Shown: one piece after another, positions 27,909 through 39,079 of the stretch
Layout: each line of letters begins with the position of its first letter
Position numbering within the stretch: position 1 is the stretch's first letter
Assembly (NCBI RefSeq): GCF_900099615.1
Contig: NZ_FMTE01000004.1
Span: 1-64,000 of the forward strand
DNA from: Borreliella japonica
Lineage (GTDB): Bacteria; Spirochaetota; Spirochaetia; Borreliales; Borreliaceae
Direction: 5' to 3'
Length of the DNA: 64,000 nt
The notes under the pieces: generated by a model
The model's input: only the letters and a program-made list of their open reading frames with translations
Databases searched by the model: none
Told to the model about the DNA's origin: nothing
Translations under genes and position numbers: made by a program

Positions 27909-29792
27909 TTATACTCCCATTTTATTTATTATTGTGTCTATTAGTTCAGCAGAAACAGTGATGAATTTACTTGCCGCAATAAAGGCTTGTTGAAATTCGA
28001 TCATGTTTGCAAGTTCCTCATCTTTATTTACTCCAGAAATAGACATTCTTAGATCTGTCAAATCTTTTAATATTTGAGATTGGCTTTCTTTTGTGATTTC
28101 TGATATTTGTCCTTTTATTGCGATATTTGATGCTGTATTTGCAAAATAATCGTTTAGTGTTAAGTTTTTGCCAATCATAATTTGAGAATTTCCAAAAGTG
28201 GATATTCTTAGTGCTGCTTGGTTATCCCCAATAGATATTTCATTTGTTGGATTTTTGATTCCTGCTGCTATTTTTGAAGGATCTAAGTCTATCATGTCTT
28301 CAACTTTTATCCATGCTGCAGGGTTTTTTAGAGGTGAAATTGAATAAGCGGACTTGGGTGTTAATCTGTCTGTTGTGTCAATATTTTTGTAATCATAAGC
28401 TCCCTCAGGTCCAGATGCATTTAATATTCCTGTATATTTTGTTAGAAATAATCCAGAATCCTCTATATGTTTAATTCTAAATGTTATGTTCTCATTTTCA
28501 TTTTCTTTAATTGCTTTGATTTCAAGTTTACCTTCTGAGTTGATTCTTGCTGTAATTTGTGCATTTGAATTGTTTATTCTATTTATTACATCTTGAACTG
28601 TATCTGGAGCATTGTAAGGTATTTCTATAATCTCGTTGCTATTTATAGCTTCAAATTTAAGAGTTCCGTAAAATCCCAATTTCTCTTCTGGAAATATTTC
28701 GTTTGTGCTATTAATTTTGAAGATATGAACGGAATCAAATTGGCCATTTCCATTAGTGTCATATCGACCGCGATCATCAGTTAGTTTTAGTTCTTGAGAA
28801 AAAAAGCTTCTTCCGCTTTTTTTGTCCATCCCATGCCCCGCTTCATGTATTTCGTTAACAATCTCTACAATGTTGACAGCTATATTATTTAGTTCATTGA
28901 TTTCATTTTTAATCTCTTCATCCCTTATGTCAAGCAAAGATCCCAGCTTACCTGTTTTAAGGTAAACTTTGTCATTATTTGTCCATAAAATATCCCATTT
29001 GGTTCTAGTAGGTCCGTTTGTAGCTTTTAGTTTAAATTCATTGGCAATTGAACCTTGTACAAGATGTCTTCCTTCTGAGTGAATTAAAAATTCATTTGGA
29101 TCCTGTTTGTTTTCAATTGATACACTTATTAAATTGCCCAATTTTTCAACCATCAAATCTCTTGCATCCATTAAGTCATTTGGATTGTCTTTCATTGCTT
29201 GAGATTTCGAAATTTGTTTATTAAGATTTGCAATATTTCTAATGTAATTGTTTGCCTCATCTGTTGTAATTTTTATTTCATCGTTTGCCATTATGTAAAT
29301 TCTTTCAAGCGAATGAAATCTGCTTCTTATTGCTTCGCAAAAAGATTTACCCCTTTCTAGAATTATCTTTCTTTCTGCCAAACCTTGTGGTTGATTTGCT
29401 AGATCGTGCCAACTTTCCCAAAAATCATTTAGTCTTTTTCTTATTGATTGATCCTCAGGTTCGTTATAAACATCTTCTAACATTGATATAAACTTGTCTT
29501 GTGAAGTCCAGTATCCTAGTCGGTGTGATTCTTCAATGATCCTTGTATTGAGTAGTTCATCTTTTATTCTGTCTATAGATTGAACCATGATTCCCTGACC
29601 CAATTGTCCTTGCTTTTTAGCTCTGTTTAGTTGTGGAACATAAAGAGGAATTTCGGTTTTCATTGTTACCCTTTGCCTTGAATATCCAGGCTTTGTAGCA
29701 TTGGATAAATTGTGCCCAACTGTATTCATAGCATCTTTATGTGCAAATAAACTTCTTTTGCCAATTTCTATTCCTGAGAATGTTGAATCCAC
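27909..29792 (-). CDS. flgK: Flagellar hook-associated protein 1 (FlgK)
   Basis: FlgK joins the hook to FlgL. The 627-residue product begins with the rod/hook N-terminal motif ([20 protein letters not shown], then [16 protein letters not shown]) and ends with the C-terminal helix ([22 protein letters not shown]). Its length fits spirochete FlgK. It is 11 bases from the chaperone gene flgN and two from flgL. Confidence 0.95.
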   Translation of the reverse strand: MDSTFSGIEIGKRSLFAHKDAMNTVGHNLSNATKPGYSRQRVTMKTEIPLYVPQLNRAKKQGQLGQGIMVQSIDRIKDELLNTRIIEESHRLGYWTSQDKFISMLEDVYNEPEDQSIRKRLNDFWESWHDLANQPQGLAERKIILERGKSFCEAIRSRFHSLERIYIMANDEIKITTDEANNYIRNIANLNKQISKSQAMKDNPNDLMDARDLMVEKLGNLISVSIENKQDPNEFLIHSEGRHLVQGSIANEFKLKATNGPTRTKWDILWTNNDKVYLKTGKLGSLLDIRDEEIKNEINELNNIAVNIVEIVNEIHEAGHGMDKKSGRSFFSQELKLTDDRGRYDTNGNGQFDSVHIFKINSTNEIFPEEKLGFYGTLKFEAINSNEIIEIPYNAPDTVQDVINRINNSNAQITARINSEGKLEIKAIKENENENITFRIKHIEDSGLFLTKYTGILNASGPEGAYDYKNIDTTDRLTPKSAYSISPLKNPAAWIKVEDMIDLDPSKIAAGIKNPTNEISIGDNQAALRISTFGNSQIMIGKNLTLNDYFANTASNIAIKGQISEITKESQSQILKDLTDLRMSISGVNKDEELANMIEFQQAFIAASKFITVSAELIDTIINKMGV

Positions 29793-29803
29793 TCCAAACT
29801 CCT

Positions 29804-30298
29804 TTAAAGTTTTTTATTTATTAAAATGGAAGCTTCGTTTAAGCATCCATTTTTTGGCCCGTAAGGGTTTTTGTAAGTTACATTTTCCACACTTTCTTGG
29901 ATATCTTGAAATATTATTGCCAAGGTGTCAAGGGATGTGTTTACATAGTTTTGTATTATGAAGTTTAAATTTTTAATATTTAGTATTCCAATTTTCAATT
30001 TGTGTAGATATTCGTATATTTCTTTTTTGTAAATTGTAGTCAATTTTTCTACAGCTTCGTAAGTTGACCCAAAGTTTTTATCTTTGGTAAATTTTTTCCA
30101 AATTTGGTCTCTTCTGCTTTCAATTTCTTTAAAATTTTCAAGTGATATTTTTGTTTTGTTTACAATCTCTTTAAGTCCTATTTCATTTTTATTGTCGACG
30201 TTCTCTTTTATTTTTAAGTATGATCTATATATTTCTTCTACTAAGAGGAGTTCTTTTTTTAAAACATCTCTTAGTTCAATTTCAAGTTTTGTTTCCAT
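29804..30298 (-). CDS. flgN: FlgN-like flagellar export chaperone
   Basis: The 164-residue, mostly helical product has the FlgN layout: an acidic N-terminal helix with [16 protein letters not shown] and a C-terminal amphipathic helix. FlgN keeps FlgK and FlgL soluble before export. Sequence similarity in this family is low; the call relies heavily on its place directly before flgK. It is the first gene of the operon, divergent from mnmE. Confidence 0.8.
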   Translation of the reverse strand: METKLEIELRDVLKKELLLVEEIYRSYLKIKENVDNKNEIGLKEIVNKTKISLENFKEIESRRDQIWKKFTKDKNFGSTYEAVEKLTTIYKKEIYEYLHKLKIGILNIKNLNFIIQNYVNTSLDTLAIIFQDIQESVENVTYKNPYGPKNGCLNEASILINKKL

Positions 30299-30361
30299 TT
30301 TTATAAAATTAATTATAAGTCATTATAAATATATTTACAAATCAACTTTGTCTTTTTGTTG

Positions 30362-30370
30362 TGTTATAAT
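30362..30370 (+). promoter_or_regulatory. Extended -10 promoter of mnmE
   Basis: The sequence TGTTATAAT is a perfect extended -10 (TGn-TATAAT) with no good -35. Transcription would begin about 30377, only about four bases before the mnmE ATG, so the message would be nearly leaderless. Confidence 0.55.
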
Positions 30371-30380
30371 ATGTTAGAGT

Positions 30381-31775
30381 ATGAGTAAGCTTTTTGAAAG
30401 AGATGATGATATTGTAGCTCTTGCAACCCCTTTTTTAAGTAGTGCTTTATGTGTGATTCGTAGTAGCGGTGATTCTTCTATTTCTAAATTTTCTAAAATC
30501 TTTTCAAATCATTTAGCTCTTAATTCAGCATCTGGGAATACGATTCATTATGGTTATATATTAGATAATGATAATAACTGTAAAGTAGATGAAGTTGTTG
30601 TGTGTTTGTATCGAGCGCCAAAGAGCTTTACAGGGCAAGATGCCATTGAAGTTATAGCTCATGGTTCTATGATTGGAATTAAAAAGATTATAGATTTGTT
30701 TTTAAAAAGTGGGTTTAGGATGGCTGAGCCTGGTGAATTTACTTTGCGTTCATTTCTTGCTAAAAAAATTGATCTTACAAAGGCAGAAGCAATTAATGAG
30801 ATTATCTTTGCCAAGACCAATAAAACTTATTCTCTTGCAGTTAATAAACTTTCTGGAGCTTTATTTGTTAAAATAGATACAATAAAAAAATATATTTTGA
30901 ATTTTCTCTCTGCTGTTAGTGTTTATCTTGATTACGAGGTTGATGATCATGAGATTAACATTCCTTTTGATTTGATTTTAAATAGCAAGGCTGAGCTTAA
31001 AAAGTTAATTAATTCTTATAAGGTTTATGAAAAAATTGATCATGGTGTTGCTTTAGTTTTAGCAGGTTCTGTTAATGCTGGAAAGTCTTCGTTATTTAAT
31101 TTGTTTCTCAAAAAAGATAGATCAATCGTATCTTCGCATCCCGGTACTACAAGAGATTATATTGAAGCAAGTTTTGAGCTTGATGGTATTTTATTTAATC
31201 TTTTTGATACAGCAGGTCTTAGAGATGCTGATAATTTTGTTGAGAGATTAGGAATCGAGAAAAGCAATTCTTTAATAAAGGAGGCATCTTTAGTAATTTA
31301 TTTGATCGATGTTAGTTCAAATTTAACAAGAGATGACTTTTTATTTATTGATTCAAACAAATCTAATAGTAAAATATTGTTCGTTTTAAATAAGATAGAT
31401 TTAAAGATAAATAAATCTACTGAGGAATTTGTTCGTTCAAATGTATTAAATTCTTCCAATTTAATAATGATTAGTACTAAAAATTTAGAAGGAATAGATA
31501 TTCTTTATGACAAAATAAAGACATTGGTTTCTTATGAAAGAGTAGAGGTTGGATTTGATGATATAATAATATCATCAAGACGTCAGGTTCAACTTTTAGA
31601 GAAAGCTTATGATTCGATTTTGGATTTATTGAGTAAAATTGATCGTCAACTAAGTTATGATATGCTAGCATTTGATGCTTATGAGATTATTAACTGCTTA
31701 GGTGAAATAACCGGAGAAGTTAGTAGTGAAGATGTTCTTGACAATATGTTTAAGAATTTTTGTTTGGGGAAATAA
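30381..31775 (+). CDS. mnmE: tRNA modification GTPase MnmE
   Basis: MnmE acts with MnmG to add (carboxymethyl)aminomethyl groups to U34 of tRNAs. The 464-residue product has the N-terminal folate-binding domain (IVALATPF, then RSSG), a helical domain and an inserted G domain. The G domain has GSVNAGKSS (about 230, where GxxxxGKS is expected), the switch segment [18 protein letters not shown] and NKID. It ends CLGK, matching the family's C-terminal CIGK. The ATG fits the family start, but no clear ribosome site precedes it. The stop is two bases before mnmG. Confidence 0.95.
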   Translation: MSKLFERDDDIVALATPFLSSALCVIRSSGDSSISKFSKIFSNHLALNSASGNTIHYGYILDNDNNCKVDEVVVCLYRAPKSFTGQDAIEVIAHGSMIGIKKIIDLFLKSGFRMAEPGEFTLRSFLAKKIDLTKAEAINEIIFAKTNKTYSLAVNKLSGALFVKIDTIKKYILNFLSAVSVYLDYEVDDHEINIPFDLILNSKAELKKLINSYKVYEKIDHGVALVLAGSVNAGKSSLFNLFLKKDRSIVSSHPGTTRDYIEASFELDGILFNLFDTAGLRDADNFVERLGIEKSNSLIKEASLVIYLIDVSSNLTRDDFLFIDSNKSNSKILFVLNKIDLKINKSTEEFVRSNVLNSSNLIMISTKNLEGIDILYDKIKTLVSYERVEVGFDDIIISSRRQVQLLEKAYDSILDLLSKIDRQLSYDMLAFDAYEIINCLGEITGEVSSEDVLDNMFKNFCLGK

Positions 31776-31777
31776 AT

Positions 31778-33643
31778 ATGGGTTTTGATGCAATTGTTAT
31801 TGGAGGAGGGCACGCGGGGATTGAAGCTGCGCTTGCTCTTTCAAGGTTGAATTTTAAAACTTTAATGATTACTCAAAATTTAGATACAATCGGTAAGCTC
31901 TCTTGCAATCCCGCTATTGGTGGACTTGCTAAGGGCAATATGGTTAGAGAAATTGATGCTCTTGGTGGTGAAATGGGTCGTATTATTGACTTTAGCATGA
32001 TTCAGTTTAGAGTTTTAAACAAAAGTCGTGGCCCTGCAGTTCAAGCTCCACGCGCTCAGGCTGATAAATTAATGTACCAAACCAAGGCTAAAGAAACTTT
32101 AGAGCGTCAAGACAATCTTGATCTTTTTCAAGATACAGTTGTTGACTTTCTTCTTAATTCTATGAGAAATGAAATTGAAGGTGTTGTTACAGAGAGAGGT
32201 AATAAGTTTAAAGCAAGTGTTGTCGTTCTTACAACGGGGACGTTTCTTCGAGGTAAAATATTTATTGGTGAGTATAGGGCTAATATGGGTAGGCTTGCTG
32301 AATTTTCTGCTTATGGGCTTGATAAAACTTTGCTTGACCTTGGATTTGAAATGGGTAGGCTTAAAACGGGCACTCCAGCAAGAATTCATAAAAAAAGTGT
32401 AGACTTTTCAAAGACCGAGGTTCAATTTGGAGATTCAGATATCATTCCCTTTTCTTTTTCAAATAGCAAGTTAGATAAATCTCAGCTTTCATGTTATGTG
32501 ACTTATACCAATAGAAGGACTCATGAAATAATTAGTAAAAATATGCACCTGTCACCCCTTTATTCTGGTGAGATTGTTGGCAATGGTCCAAGATATTGTC
32601 CTTCTATTGAGGATAAAATAGTAAAATTTAAAGATAAAGATAGGCATCAAATTTTTATTGAACCTGAAGGTTTTAATACAGAGGAAATGTATCTTAATGG
32701 TCTTAGCTCTTCTTTGCCTGAAAATATTCAGCAAAAGTTGATTAACAGCATTGAAGGCCTTGAGCATGCTGTTATTACAAGGCCTGGTTATGCTGTTGAG
32801 TATGATTATATAAATCCGATTGAACTCTATCCAAATCTTGAGAGCAAAAGAGTTAAAGGACTTTTTATAGCAGGTCAGACCAATGGCTCTTCAGGATACG
32901 AAGAGGCAGCAGCTCAAGGGTTAATGGCTGGGATTAATGCTGCTCTTAGACTTCAAAATAAAAAGCCAATGATTTTAACAAGAACTAGTTCTTATATTGG
33001 AGTTCTTATTGATGATCTTGTTACTAAAGGCACCAAAGAGCCTTACAGAATGTTTACTTCTAGGGCTGAGCATAGACTTAATTTAAGGCATGACACTAGT
33101 GATAAGCGTTTGATTAAGATTGGATATGATCTTGGGCTTGTTGATGAGGAGAGATATTCAAGATATCTTTTTAAGAAAAAGAGAGTTGAAGAGATAAAGG
33201 AGCTTTTAAAGCAAAGGCGTCTTAGCTTAAAAGATGTTGCCGATGAACAATTAAAAAAGCATGTTAGTAAGGATTTTTATCATATTTTAAAAGATCCTTC
33301 TGTTAGTTTAAATACTCTAATAAAGATAGACCCAAGTTTAAGTGATTCAAAAATAATTTTAGAGCAAGTTGAATTAGATGTTAAGTATGAAGGTTATATT
33401 AATAGACAAAAAGATTTAATTAAAAAGCTTCATAATCTAGAACTTGTCAAGCTTCCATTTGATTTTAATTATGAGATTATTGAAGGCCTTTCAAGAGAAG
33501 CTAGAGAGAAATTTTCCAAGGTTCAACCAGCTACTCTTGCTCAAGCAAGTCGAATTCCTGGAATAAGAAATACGGATATTACTGTTTTGTTTATATATTT
33601 TTCAAATCCTAAAAATAAGGTAGTTTTAAATTTTTCTTTATGA
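31778..33643 (+). CDS. mnmG: tRNA uridine 5-carboxymethylaminomethyl modification enzyme MnmG
   Basis: MnmG is the FAD-binding partner of MnmE (old name GidA). The ATG at 31778 has GGGGA seven bases upstream; a TTG at 31760 would overlap mnmE and add six residues, and is less likely. The product has the FAD loop [10 protein letters not shown] (about 9-18), [12 protein letters not shown], the second family motif [11 protein letters not shown] and a C-terminal helical domain. At 621 residues it is normal in length. Confidence 0.95.
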   Translation: MGFDAIVIGGGHAGIEAALALSRLNFKTLMITQNLDTIGKLSCNPAIGGLAKGNMVREIDALGGEMGRIIDFSMIQFRVLNKSRGPAVQAPRAQADKLMYQTKAKETLERQDNLDLFQDTVVDFLLNSMRNEIEGVVTERGNKFKASVVVLTTGTFLRGKIFIGEYRANMGRLAEFSAYGLDKTLLDLGFEMGRLKTGTPARIHKKSVDFSKTEVQFGDSDIIPFSFSNSKLDKSQLSCYVTYTNRRTHEIISKNMHLSPLYSGEIVGNGPRYCPSIEDKIVKFKDKDRHQIFIEPEGFNTEEMYLNGLSSSLPENIQQKLINSIEGLEHAVITRPGYAVEYDYINPIELYPNLESKRVKGLFIAGQTNGSSGYEEAAAQGLMAGINAALRLQNKKPMILTRTSSYIGVLIDDLVTKGTKEPYRMFTSRAEHRLNLRHDTSDKRLIKIGYDLGLVDEERYSRYLFKKKRVEEIKELLKQRRLSLKDVADEQLKKHVSKDFYHILKDPSVSLNTLIKIDPSLSDSKIILEQVELDVKYEGYINRQKDLIKKLHNLELVKLPFDFNYEIIEGLSREAREKFSKVQPATLAQASRIPGIRNTDITVLFIYFSNPKNKVVLNFSL

Positions 33644-34266
33644 TAAGTGATATTGAGCTTGCTTTGTCAGAACATAATTTTCAGTTTACTTACAAAGATC
33701 TTAAGAAAATAAATTTATATATAAATAGAATTTTGCTTTTAAATACCAGATTTAATTTAATTTCAAATAGTAATAGCAACTTCAATTCTATTCTTAATTT
33801 ACACGTCATAGATTCTCTTTTGGGCTTGCCTACTATTAAAGAGATTAATCCTTCTGAAATTATTGATGTTGGAAGTGGTGCTGGATTTCCAGGTATTATT
33901 TTAGCTATTTTTGACGCTTCTAGAAAGTATTATCTTTTAGAAAGAAGTAAAAAAAAGTCTATTTTTTTGAAAATGATAAAATTAGAACTTGATTTAGAAA
34001 ATGTAAAAATTTTAGAATATGAGATTGAAAGGGAAAAAAAGAAGTATGAATTTATTACAATTCGAGCTTTTAGAAGTATGAATGAATATGCGTTAGTTTT
34101 AAAGAATCTTTTAAAGAATGGAGGGTTGATTATGGCATATAAGGGTAAATTTGATAGAATTAATCTTGAAGTCAATCAAATTAAAGATTTATTTAGTAAA
34201 ATAGAAATAAAGGCTTTAAATTCAAAATTAAGCGTAGACAGAAATTTGGTTTTGTTTTACAAATAA
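33640..34266 (+). CDS. rsmG: 16S rRNA (guanine-N7)-methyltransferase RsmG
   Basis: RsmG (old name GidB) methylates G527 of 16S rRNA. The 208-residue product has [17 protein letters not shown], the SAM loop [15 protein letters not shown] and RAFRSMNEY, all family motifs. The ATG overlaps the mnmG stop by four bases, so the mnmE-mnmG-rsmG genes form one translational unit. Confidence 0.94.
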   Translation: MISDIELALSEHNFQFTYKDLKKINLYINRILLLNTRFNLISNSNSNFNSILNLHVIDSLLGLPTIKEINPSEIIDVGSGAGFPGIILAIFDASRKYYLLERSKKKSIFLKMIKLELDLENVKILEYEIEREKKKYEFITIRAFRSMNEYALVLKNLLKNGGLIMAYKGKFDRINLEVNQIKDLFSKIEIKALNSKLSVDRNLVLFYK

Positions 34267-34322
34267 TATTATTATCGCTTAGGTTCAATTTATATTTTAG
34301 AGTTATTTTGACTAGGAGCATT

Positions 34323-35315
34323 ATGAAGAGTAGTTTTCAGATAGATTCAGAAGTAGAGAATGCATTGCATTTGATAAATAAGTTTAGAAGAGAGGTTGCA
34401 AGCAGAGTTCTTGGTCAAAAAGAAATGATTGATGCTATTTTAATGGGACTTTTAACAGAGGGGCATGTTTTGCTTGAAGGGGTTCCAGGTCTTGCTAAGA
34501 CCCTTGCAATTCAAACTGTATCTGATGTTCTTGATCTTGAATTTAAGCGCATACAGTTTACCCCAGATCTTTTGCCGTCCGATCTTACGGGTAATATGGT
34601 TTATAAAAGTGCTACAGGGACTTTTAAAGTTAGAAAAGGTCCAGTATTCTCAAATGTTATTTTAGCAGATGAAATCAATAGGGCTCCTGCAAAAGTTCAG
34701 TCTGCTCTTCTTGAAGCTATGGGAGAAAGGCAGGTAACTCTTGGAGACGAAACCCATAGGCTTCCAGATCCGTTTTTTGTACTTGCTACTCAAAATCCAA
34801 TAGAACAAGAAGGGACTTATAATTTGCCAGAATCTCAACTTGATAGATTTTTATTAAAAGTTAATGTCCATTATCCATCAGTTCAGGACGAAGTAAAGCT
34901 TTTGAAGATATTTTCAGTGGATGGACGTCTTGAAAATATTAAAGTTGCAAAGGTGATGAATGCTTATTCCTTGGCTGATATTAAAAGAACGGTTGGCAGG
35001 GTAAAAGTTGATGACAAAATAATGCTTTATATTGTTACTTTAATCTCGGCATCTCGTGAGAGAGATAAGAAAACTTATCCTTTTGCCAAATATATTGAAT
35101 TTGGTGCATCTCCTAGAGCTTCTCTTAGTTTATTAAAGTGTGCCCGTGTTAATGCTCTTTATGAGGGACGAATATTTGTTCTCCCAGAAGATGTCAAAGC
35201 TGTGGCTTGTAATGTGTTAAGGCATAGAATTACGCCATCTTACGAGGCAGAGGTAGAGGAAATGAGCATCGATGATATTATCAGGATGCTTCTTTCTGCT
35301 GTAGCGCTTCCTTAG
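34323..35315 (+). CDS. moxR: MoxR-family AAA+ ATPase
   Basis: MoxR ATPases act with vWA-domain partners as chaperones for protein or metal-complex assembly. The ATG at 34323 is preferred over a TTG at 34308, since AGGAG (34314-34318) serves only the former, with a short four-base spacing. The 330-residue product has Walker A as GVPGLAKT, Walker B in LADEINRAP and sensor residues in ATQNPIEQEGTYNLPESQLDRF, all MoxR-typical. It is the first gene of a seven-gene operon with DUF58, two vWA proteins, TPR and BatD-like genes. Confidence 0.93.
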   Translation: MKSSFQIDSEVENALHLINKFRREVASRVLGQKEMIDAILMGLLTEGHVLLEGVPGLAKTLAIQTVSDVLDLEFKRIQFTPDLLPSDLTGNMVYKSATGTFKVRKGPVFSNVILADEINRAPAKVQSALLEAMGERQVTLGDETHRLPDPFFVLATQNPIEQEGTYNLPESQLDRFLLKVNVHYPSVQDEVKLLKIFSVDGRLENIKVAKVMNAYSLADIKRTVGRVKVDDKIMLYIVTLISASRERDKKTYPFAKYIEFGASPRASLSLLKCARVNALYEGRIFVLPEDVKAVACNVLRHRITPSYEAEVEEMSIDDIIRMLLSAVALP

Positions 35316-35329
35316 GAAATAATTTTTAA

Positions 35330-36202
35330 ATGATACAAGATAGCGAGATAAGTAATAGTACTAAAACTAGAATAAAGGCTTTAAAGTTCTTTTCAAGGAA
35401 AATGCTTTCAGAGCTTAATTTTGGTGGTTATCGTTCAATTTTTAAAGGACTTGGTCTTGAATTTCATGAATTTAGGCCTTATGAGGATTCTGATGATGCT
35501 AGATTTATTGATTGGAATGTAAGCTCAAAAACCGATAGCATTTTTTCAAAGATTTTCAAAGAAGATAGGGGAATGAATCTTCATCTTCTTGTCGATAATT
35601 CACTTTCCATGAGTTTGGGAGACAAGATAAATAAAAAAGATGTTCAAGATTTATTGGTTTCTATTTTTGCGCATATGGCATTTTTTAACAATGATAAAAT
35701 AGGAGTTACCTTTTTTTCAAGTGGAACAGACAAGTTTATACCCTCTAGCAAAGGTCATTCACACTTAGGATTGATATTGAGTGAAACGATCAATAGAAAT
35801 CTTAAGCCGGGTAGCAGCTTAGCTTATATTTTTAAAAATACTGCAGAATATTATAAAAAAAGATCTTTGGTTATAATTATTTCTGATTTTAAGGCAAATG
35901 CTTATTTTAAATCTTTAAATGTTTTAAGCAAGAGACATAACGTTGTTGCTATAAGAATTTCAGATTTTTTTGATGAAAATTTTCCTAAAATTGGAACTTT
36001 GATTTGCGAAGATATTGAAACTGGAGAAAATTTTCTAGTTTCAGGATTTAGCAAGTTGACATTAAGTGGCTATAAAAACTATTGGACGCTTGATAAAATA
36101 AAGTGGAAAAAAGAGTGTATTAAAAAAAATATTAGTTTTATTGAGATTGATACTAAAGAAGATGTTTTTAAAAAACTTAAAATTCTTCTTAAAAAAGGAT
36201 AA
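35330..36202 (+). CDS. DUF58 protein, vWA-like
   Basis: The 290-residue product carries the DUF58 motif (LEFHEFRPYEDSDDARFIDWNVSSKT) and a vWA-like core with a MIDAS-type D-N-S-L-S-M-S at about 87-93. DUF58 genes almost always follow moxR; the protein probably presents substrate to the MoxR ATPase in the cytoplasm. It begins 14 bases after moxR. Confidence 0.9.
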   Translation: MIQDSEISNSTKTRIKALKFFSRKMLSELNFGGYRSIFKGLGLEFHEFRPYEDSDDARFIDWNVSSKTDSIFSKIFKEDRGMNLHLLVDNSLSMSLGDKINKKDVQDLLVSIFAHMAFFNNDKIGVTFFSSGTDKFIPSSKGHSHLGLILSETINRNLKPGSSLAYIFKNTAEYYKKRSLVIIISDFKANAYFKSLNVLSKRHNVVAIRISDFFDENFPKIGTLICEDIETGENFLVSGFSKLTLSGYKNYWTLDKIKWKKECIKKNISFIEIDTKEDVFKKLKILLKKG

Positions 36203-36208
36203 TAGATC

Positions 36209-37108
36209 TTGAAGAGAATTATTTCAAATCTTTTTCTTTTTTCAACCTTATTTTTACATTCTTATGAAATAAAGAATGAAATATTTATGCCAACTCGTTA
36301 TTATGTAGGTGATTCTGTTGATTTTAAAGTTTCATTAGTTTTAAATGATGGTGAAGAGTTTTTTCCTGTAGACTTTGAAGAGATTAAAGATGAATTTGTT
36401 GAAGTGAATTCGATTAGCTTTAATGAAGTAACAAATGAAATAATAGTTAATTTTGTTTCTTTTTATATTGGAAGCAGCTCTCTTCCTTCTATTTATATTG
36501 GGGATGTAGTTAATAATGGTAAGAAAAATAAGGTTGTTTTAGAGAATATAAAAATTAATACAGATAAGCTAGTATCTAATAATTCTGATTTTAAAATTAA
36601 AAATATAGAAGGTGTTTTATTTATTCCTGGAACAAGTACTTATTTGTTTTTATTTATTCTTATTTTGTTTTTGATTCCTTATTTGATTATTAAGCTTTTA
36701 AAGCTTTTAAATCGACTTTTAATTTACTTGATAGTTAGACATGGACTTAGAAAACCTTATAAAGTATTGCAAAGACAGTTTGTTATTTTGTCTAAATACG
36801 TTAAAGAGGATGGGAATCAAAGTACATTTTATAATTTAATAAATTCTTCTTTAAGAGTTTATTTATCTAAAAAAACAGGTTTCGATTTTAATGCGATTAC
36901 CACAACAGAAATTTCCATAATTTTGCAAGATCTTAAGGTTCCTTACGAGATTCGTTCAACTTTTATTAATACGTTAAGGCTTTCTGATTTTAGTAAATTT
37001 AGTGGTGTTGATTTAGTATTTGATAGCTTGGCGTTTGTTTTAGATGATTTAAGAACTGCAGCATCTAATTTTGAAGAATTTAATAGAGGCGCTAATGTTA
37101 ACTTTTAA
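36209..37108 (+). CDS. DUF4381-like membrane protein of the MoxR/Bat operon
   Basis: The TTG start (AAGGA upstream) gives 299 residues. An N-terminal signal-like segment is followed by a beta-rich extracytoplasmic domain to about 145, one or two membrane spans (about 147-175), and a cytoplasmic helical domain (GLRKPYKVLQRQF to the end). This order fits the small membrane protein usually found between DUF58 and vWA genes in these operons. It overlaps the next gene by 14 bases. Confidence 0.75.
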   Translation: MKRIISNLFLFSTLFLHSYEIKNEIFMPTRYYVGDSVDFKVSLVLNDGEEFFPVDFEEIKDEFVEVNSISFNEVTNEIIVNFVSFYIGSSSLPSIYIGDVVNNGKKNKVVLENIKINTDKLVSNNSDFKIKNIEGVLFIPGTSTYLFLFILILFLIPYLIIKLLKLLNRLLIYLIVRHGLRKPYKVLQRQFVILSKYVKEDGNQSTFYNLINSSLRVYLSKKTGFDFNAITTTEISIILQDLKVPYEIRSTFINTLRLSDFSKFSGVDLVFDSLAFVLDDLRTAASNFEEFNRGANVNF

Positions 37109-38096
37109 TGAGCCCCTATATTTATTTTTATTGGTAATTTTTCCTTTAATAATTTATTTTAATCATTTTTTTAAAAATAGAGGGGGCAAGATAAAGTTTC
37201 CAATATCGCTTTATGGTGATTTCAACTCTTTAAAGCTTAAAGATTATAGATTGAATTTGATGTATTTTTTTACTTATTCTTTTTTATATCTAGCTGCAAT
37301 GGTTATGGTGTTTGCTTTAGCGGGTCCTTCGATTTCAAAAAAGAAAATGATACATCTTAGTGCTGGCGCTGACATTGTTATTGTTCTTGACATATCTCCT
37401 AGTATGGGCGCTGTTGAGTTTTCTTCTAAGAATAGACTCGAGTTTTCAAAAGAGTTGATTAGACGTTTTATTTCTCAACGTGAAAATGATAATATTGGCT
37501 TAGTAGCTTTTGCAAGAGATGCTTCAATAGTAGTGCCTATAACAACAGATAGAGATTTTTTTAATAAAAAGTTAGATGATATTTATATTATGGATCTTGG
37601 CAATGGGTCTGCTTTAGGATTGGGTATTTCTATTGCATTGTCTCATTTAAAGTATTCTGAAGCTATTAAAAGATCAATAGTGGTTTTAACAGACGGAGTT
37701 GTTAATTCAGATGAGATTTATAAAGATCAAGTGATTAACCTTGCTCAAGGTTTAAATGTTAAGATTTATTCTATTGGTATTGGAAGTTCTGAGGAATTTA
37801 ATGTTGAGTTTAAGTTGAGATCTGGAAAGTTTTATCAAGGAAGTCTGAAAGAGGTTTATGATCCTAGTATGCTTGTTGAGATTTCAAATAAAACAGGGGG
37901 GCTTTTTTATTCGGTTAATGATGATTTTTCTTTTCAATTTGCAATTCAAGATTTTTCAAAAAAGGAAAATTTGGAGAGAAAAATTAAAATAGCTGTGGAC
38001 AATAAAGATATTTATAAAGAATTTCTAGTTTCAGCGTTTTGCTTATTGCTTATTTATTTTATTTTTTCAAAGATTTTCTTAAAAGAGATACTATGA
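37095..38096 (+). CDS. Membrane-anchored von Willebrand A-domain protein (BatA-like)
   Basis: From the ATG at 37095 (GAGG upstream) the product has 333 residues. It has two N-terminal hydrophobic segments, then a vWA domain with a complete MIDAS (DISPS; a Thr in ITTDRDF; LTDGV), and a C-terminal membrane span (about residues 307-327). BatA-like proteins work with MoxR and DUF58 in the membrane in what is called the aerotolerance operon. A TTG at 37071 is a possible but unsupported longer start. It overlaps the next gene by four bases. Confidence 0.88.
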   Translation: MLTFNEPLYLFLLVIFPLIIYFNHFFKNRGGKIKFPISLYGDFNSLKLKDYRLNLMYFFTYSFLYLAAMVMVFALAGPSISKKKMIHLSAGADIVIVLDISPSMGAVEFSSKNRLEFSKELIRRFISQRENDNIGLVAFARDASIVVPITTDRDFFNKKLDDIYIMDLGNGSALGLGISIALSHLKYSEAIKRSIVVLTDGVVNSDEIYKDQVINLAQGLNVKIYSIGIGSSEEFNVEFKLRSGKFYQGSLKEVYDPSMLVEISNKTGGLFYSVNDDFSFQFAIQDFSKKENLERKIKIAVDNKDIYKEFLVSAFCLLLIYFIFSKIFLKEIL

Positions 38097-39079
38097 ATAT
38101 AAATAATTATAGTGCTTTATACTTTTTTTTAATTTTAATGTGGATTTTTTTTGTTTGCGTGCTTGATTTTAAACGAAATATTCCGTTTTTCAAAACCTTA
38201 AGTTTTATGTATGGAAACAATTCATATATTCAAAATTATTACATTAAAAATGTTCTCATGACAATGTTTTTTATTTTTAGCTTGATTTTTTTAATTTTAT
38301 CCATCTCGGATATTTCTTGGGGACAAAGAGCTGTTGAAGATGACAGAGGTAAATTGAGAATTTCTTTTATTTTCGATATTTCTCGTAGCATGTTAAGTGT
38401 GGATGAAGGTAAAATTATTAATAGGCTTGAGAGTGCTAAAAATATAATTAGTTTAATTTTAAGCAATTTTGAGAATGCAGAATATTCCCTTACTATTTTT
38501 AAAGGCAAGTCTATATTGGTTTTACCTTTTTCTAAGGATAAAAACAGTCTAAACAAGATGTTAAATTACATAAAGCCCGATTTAATTAGCTCTCCTGGGA
38601 GTTTTTTAGGAGATGCTGTTTTTAATGTAATCTCTAATTTAGAGGATGATTCTTATTATAATTTTTTAGTTATTTTAACGGATGGTGATGATTGGGGAGA
38701 GAGTAATTACTATAGGTTTTCTAAATTTGTAAATAACTTAAAGTTAGAAAGTTTTGTGGTGGGGATTGGAGGAAGTAATCCTATTTTATTTGATCAAAAC
38801 TTAAGTATTAAAGATAAAAATGGGAATCTTGTTAAAAATGTTATAAATGAAGAAAATTTACTTCTTCTTGCCTCTTCTCTTAAAGGTTCATATTATAACT
38901 TGTATTTAAAAGGGATCAACTTTGTTGTTGATGATATAAGAAATGGTATAATAAGAAGAACTTCAAATGATATTATACTTGTTGATGTATCAAGGTATAA
39001 AATTTTTTTGGTTGTTTCGTTGTTGTTTATTTTTATGTATTTATTTGTCAGGATGATAAAGTGGGACGAAACTTTTTAG
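38093..39079 (+). CDS. Membrane-anchored vWA-domain protein (BatB-like)
   Basis: The ATG at 38093 overlaps the upstream stop (ATGA) and gives 328 residues; a TTG at 38039 is upstream but is not needed. Membrane spans lie near residues 8-22 and 46-65 and at the C-terminus (about 302-322). The vWA domain has an intact MIDAS (DISRS, LTDGDD). In B. burgdorferi the corresponding gene, BB0172, has been reported to bind integrin alpha3-beta1; here it also sits in a MoxR operon, so a housekeeping envelope role is equally likely. Confidence 0.88.
   Translation: MNINNYSALYFFLILMWIFFVCVLDFKRNIPFFKTLSFMYGNNSYIQNYYIKNVLMTMFFIFSLIFLILSISDISWGQRAVEDDRGKLRISFIFDISRSMLSVDEGKIINRLESAKNIISLILSNFENAEYSLTIFKGKSILVLPFSKDKNSLNKMLNYIKPDLISSPGSFLGDAVFNVISNLEDDSYYNFLVILTDGDDWGESNYYRFSKFVNNLKLESFVVGIGGSNPILFDQNLSIKDKNGNLVKNVINEENLLLLASSLKGSYYNLYLKGINFVVDDIRNGIIRRTSNDIILVDVSRYKIFLVVSLLFIFMYLFVRMIKWDETF

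Noticed and set aside
31760..31777. TTG start of mnmG
   Set aside because: It overlaps mnmE and lacks a ribosome site; the ATG at 31778 has GGGGA at seven bases.
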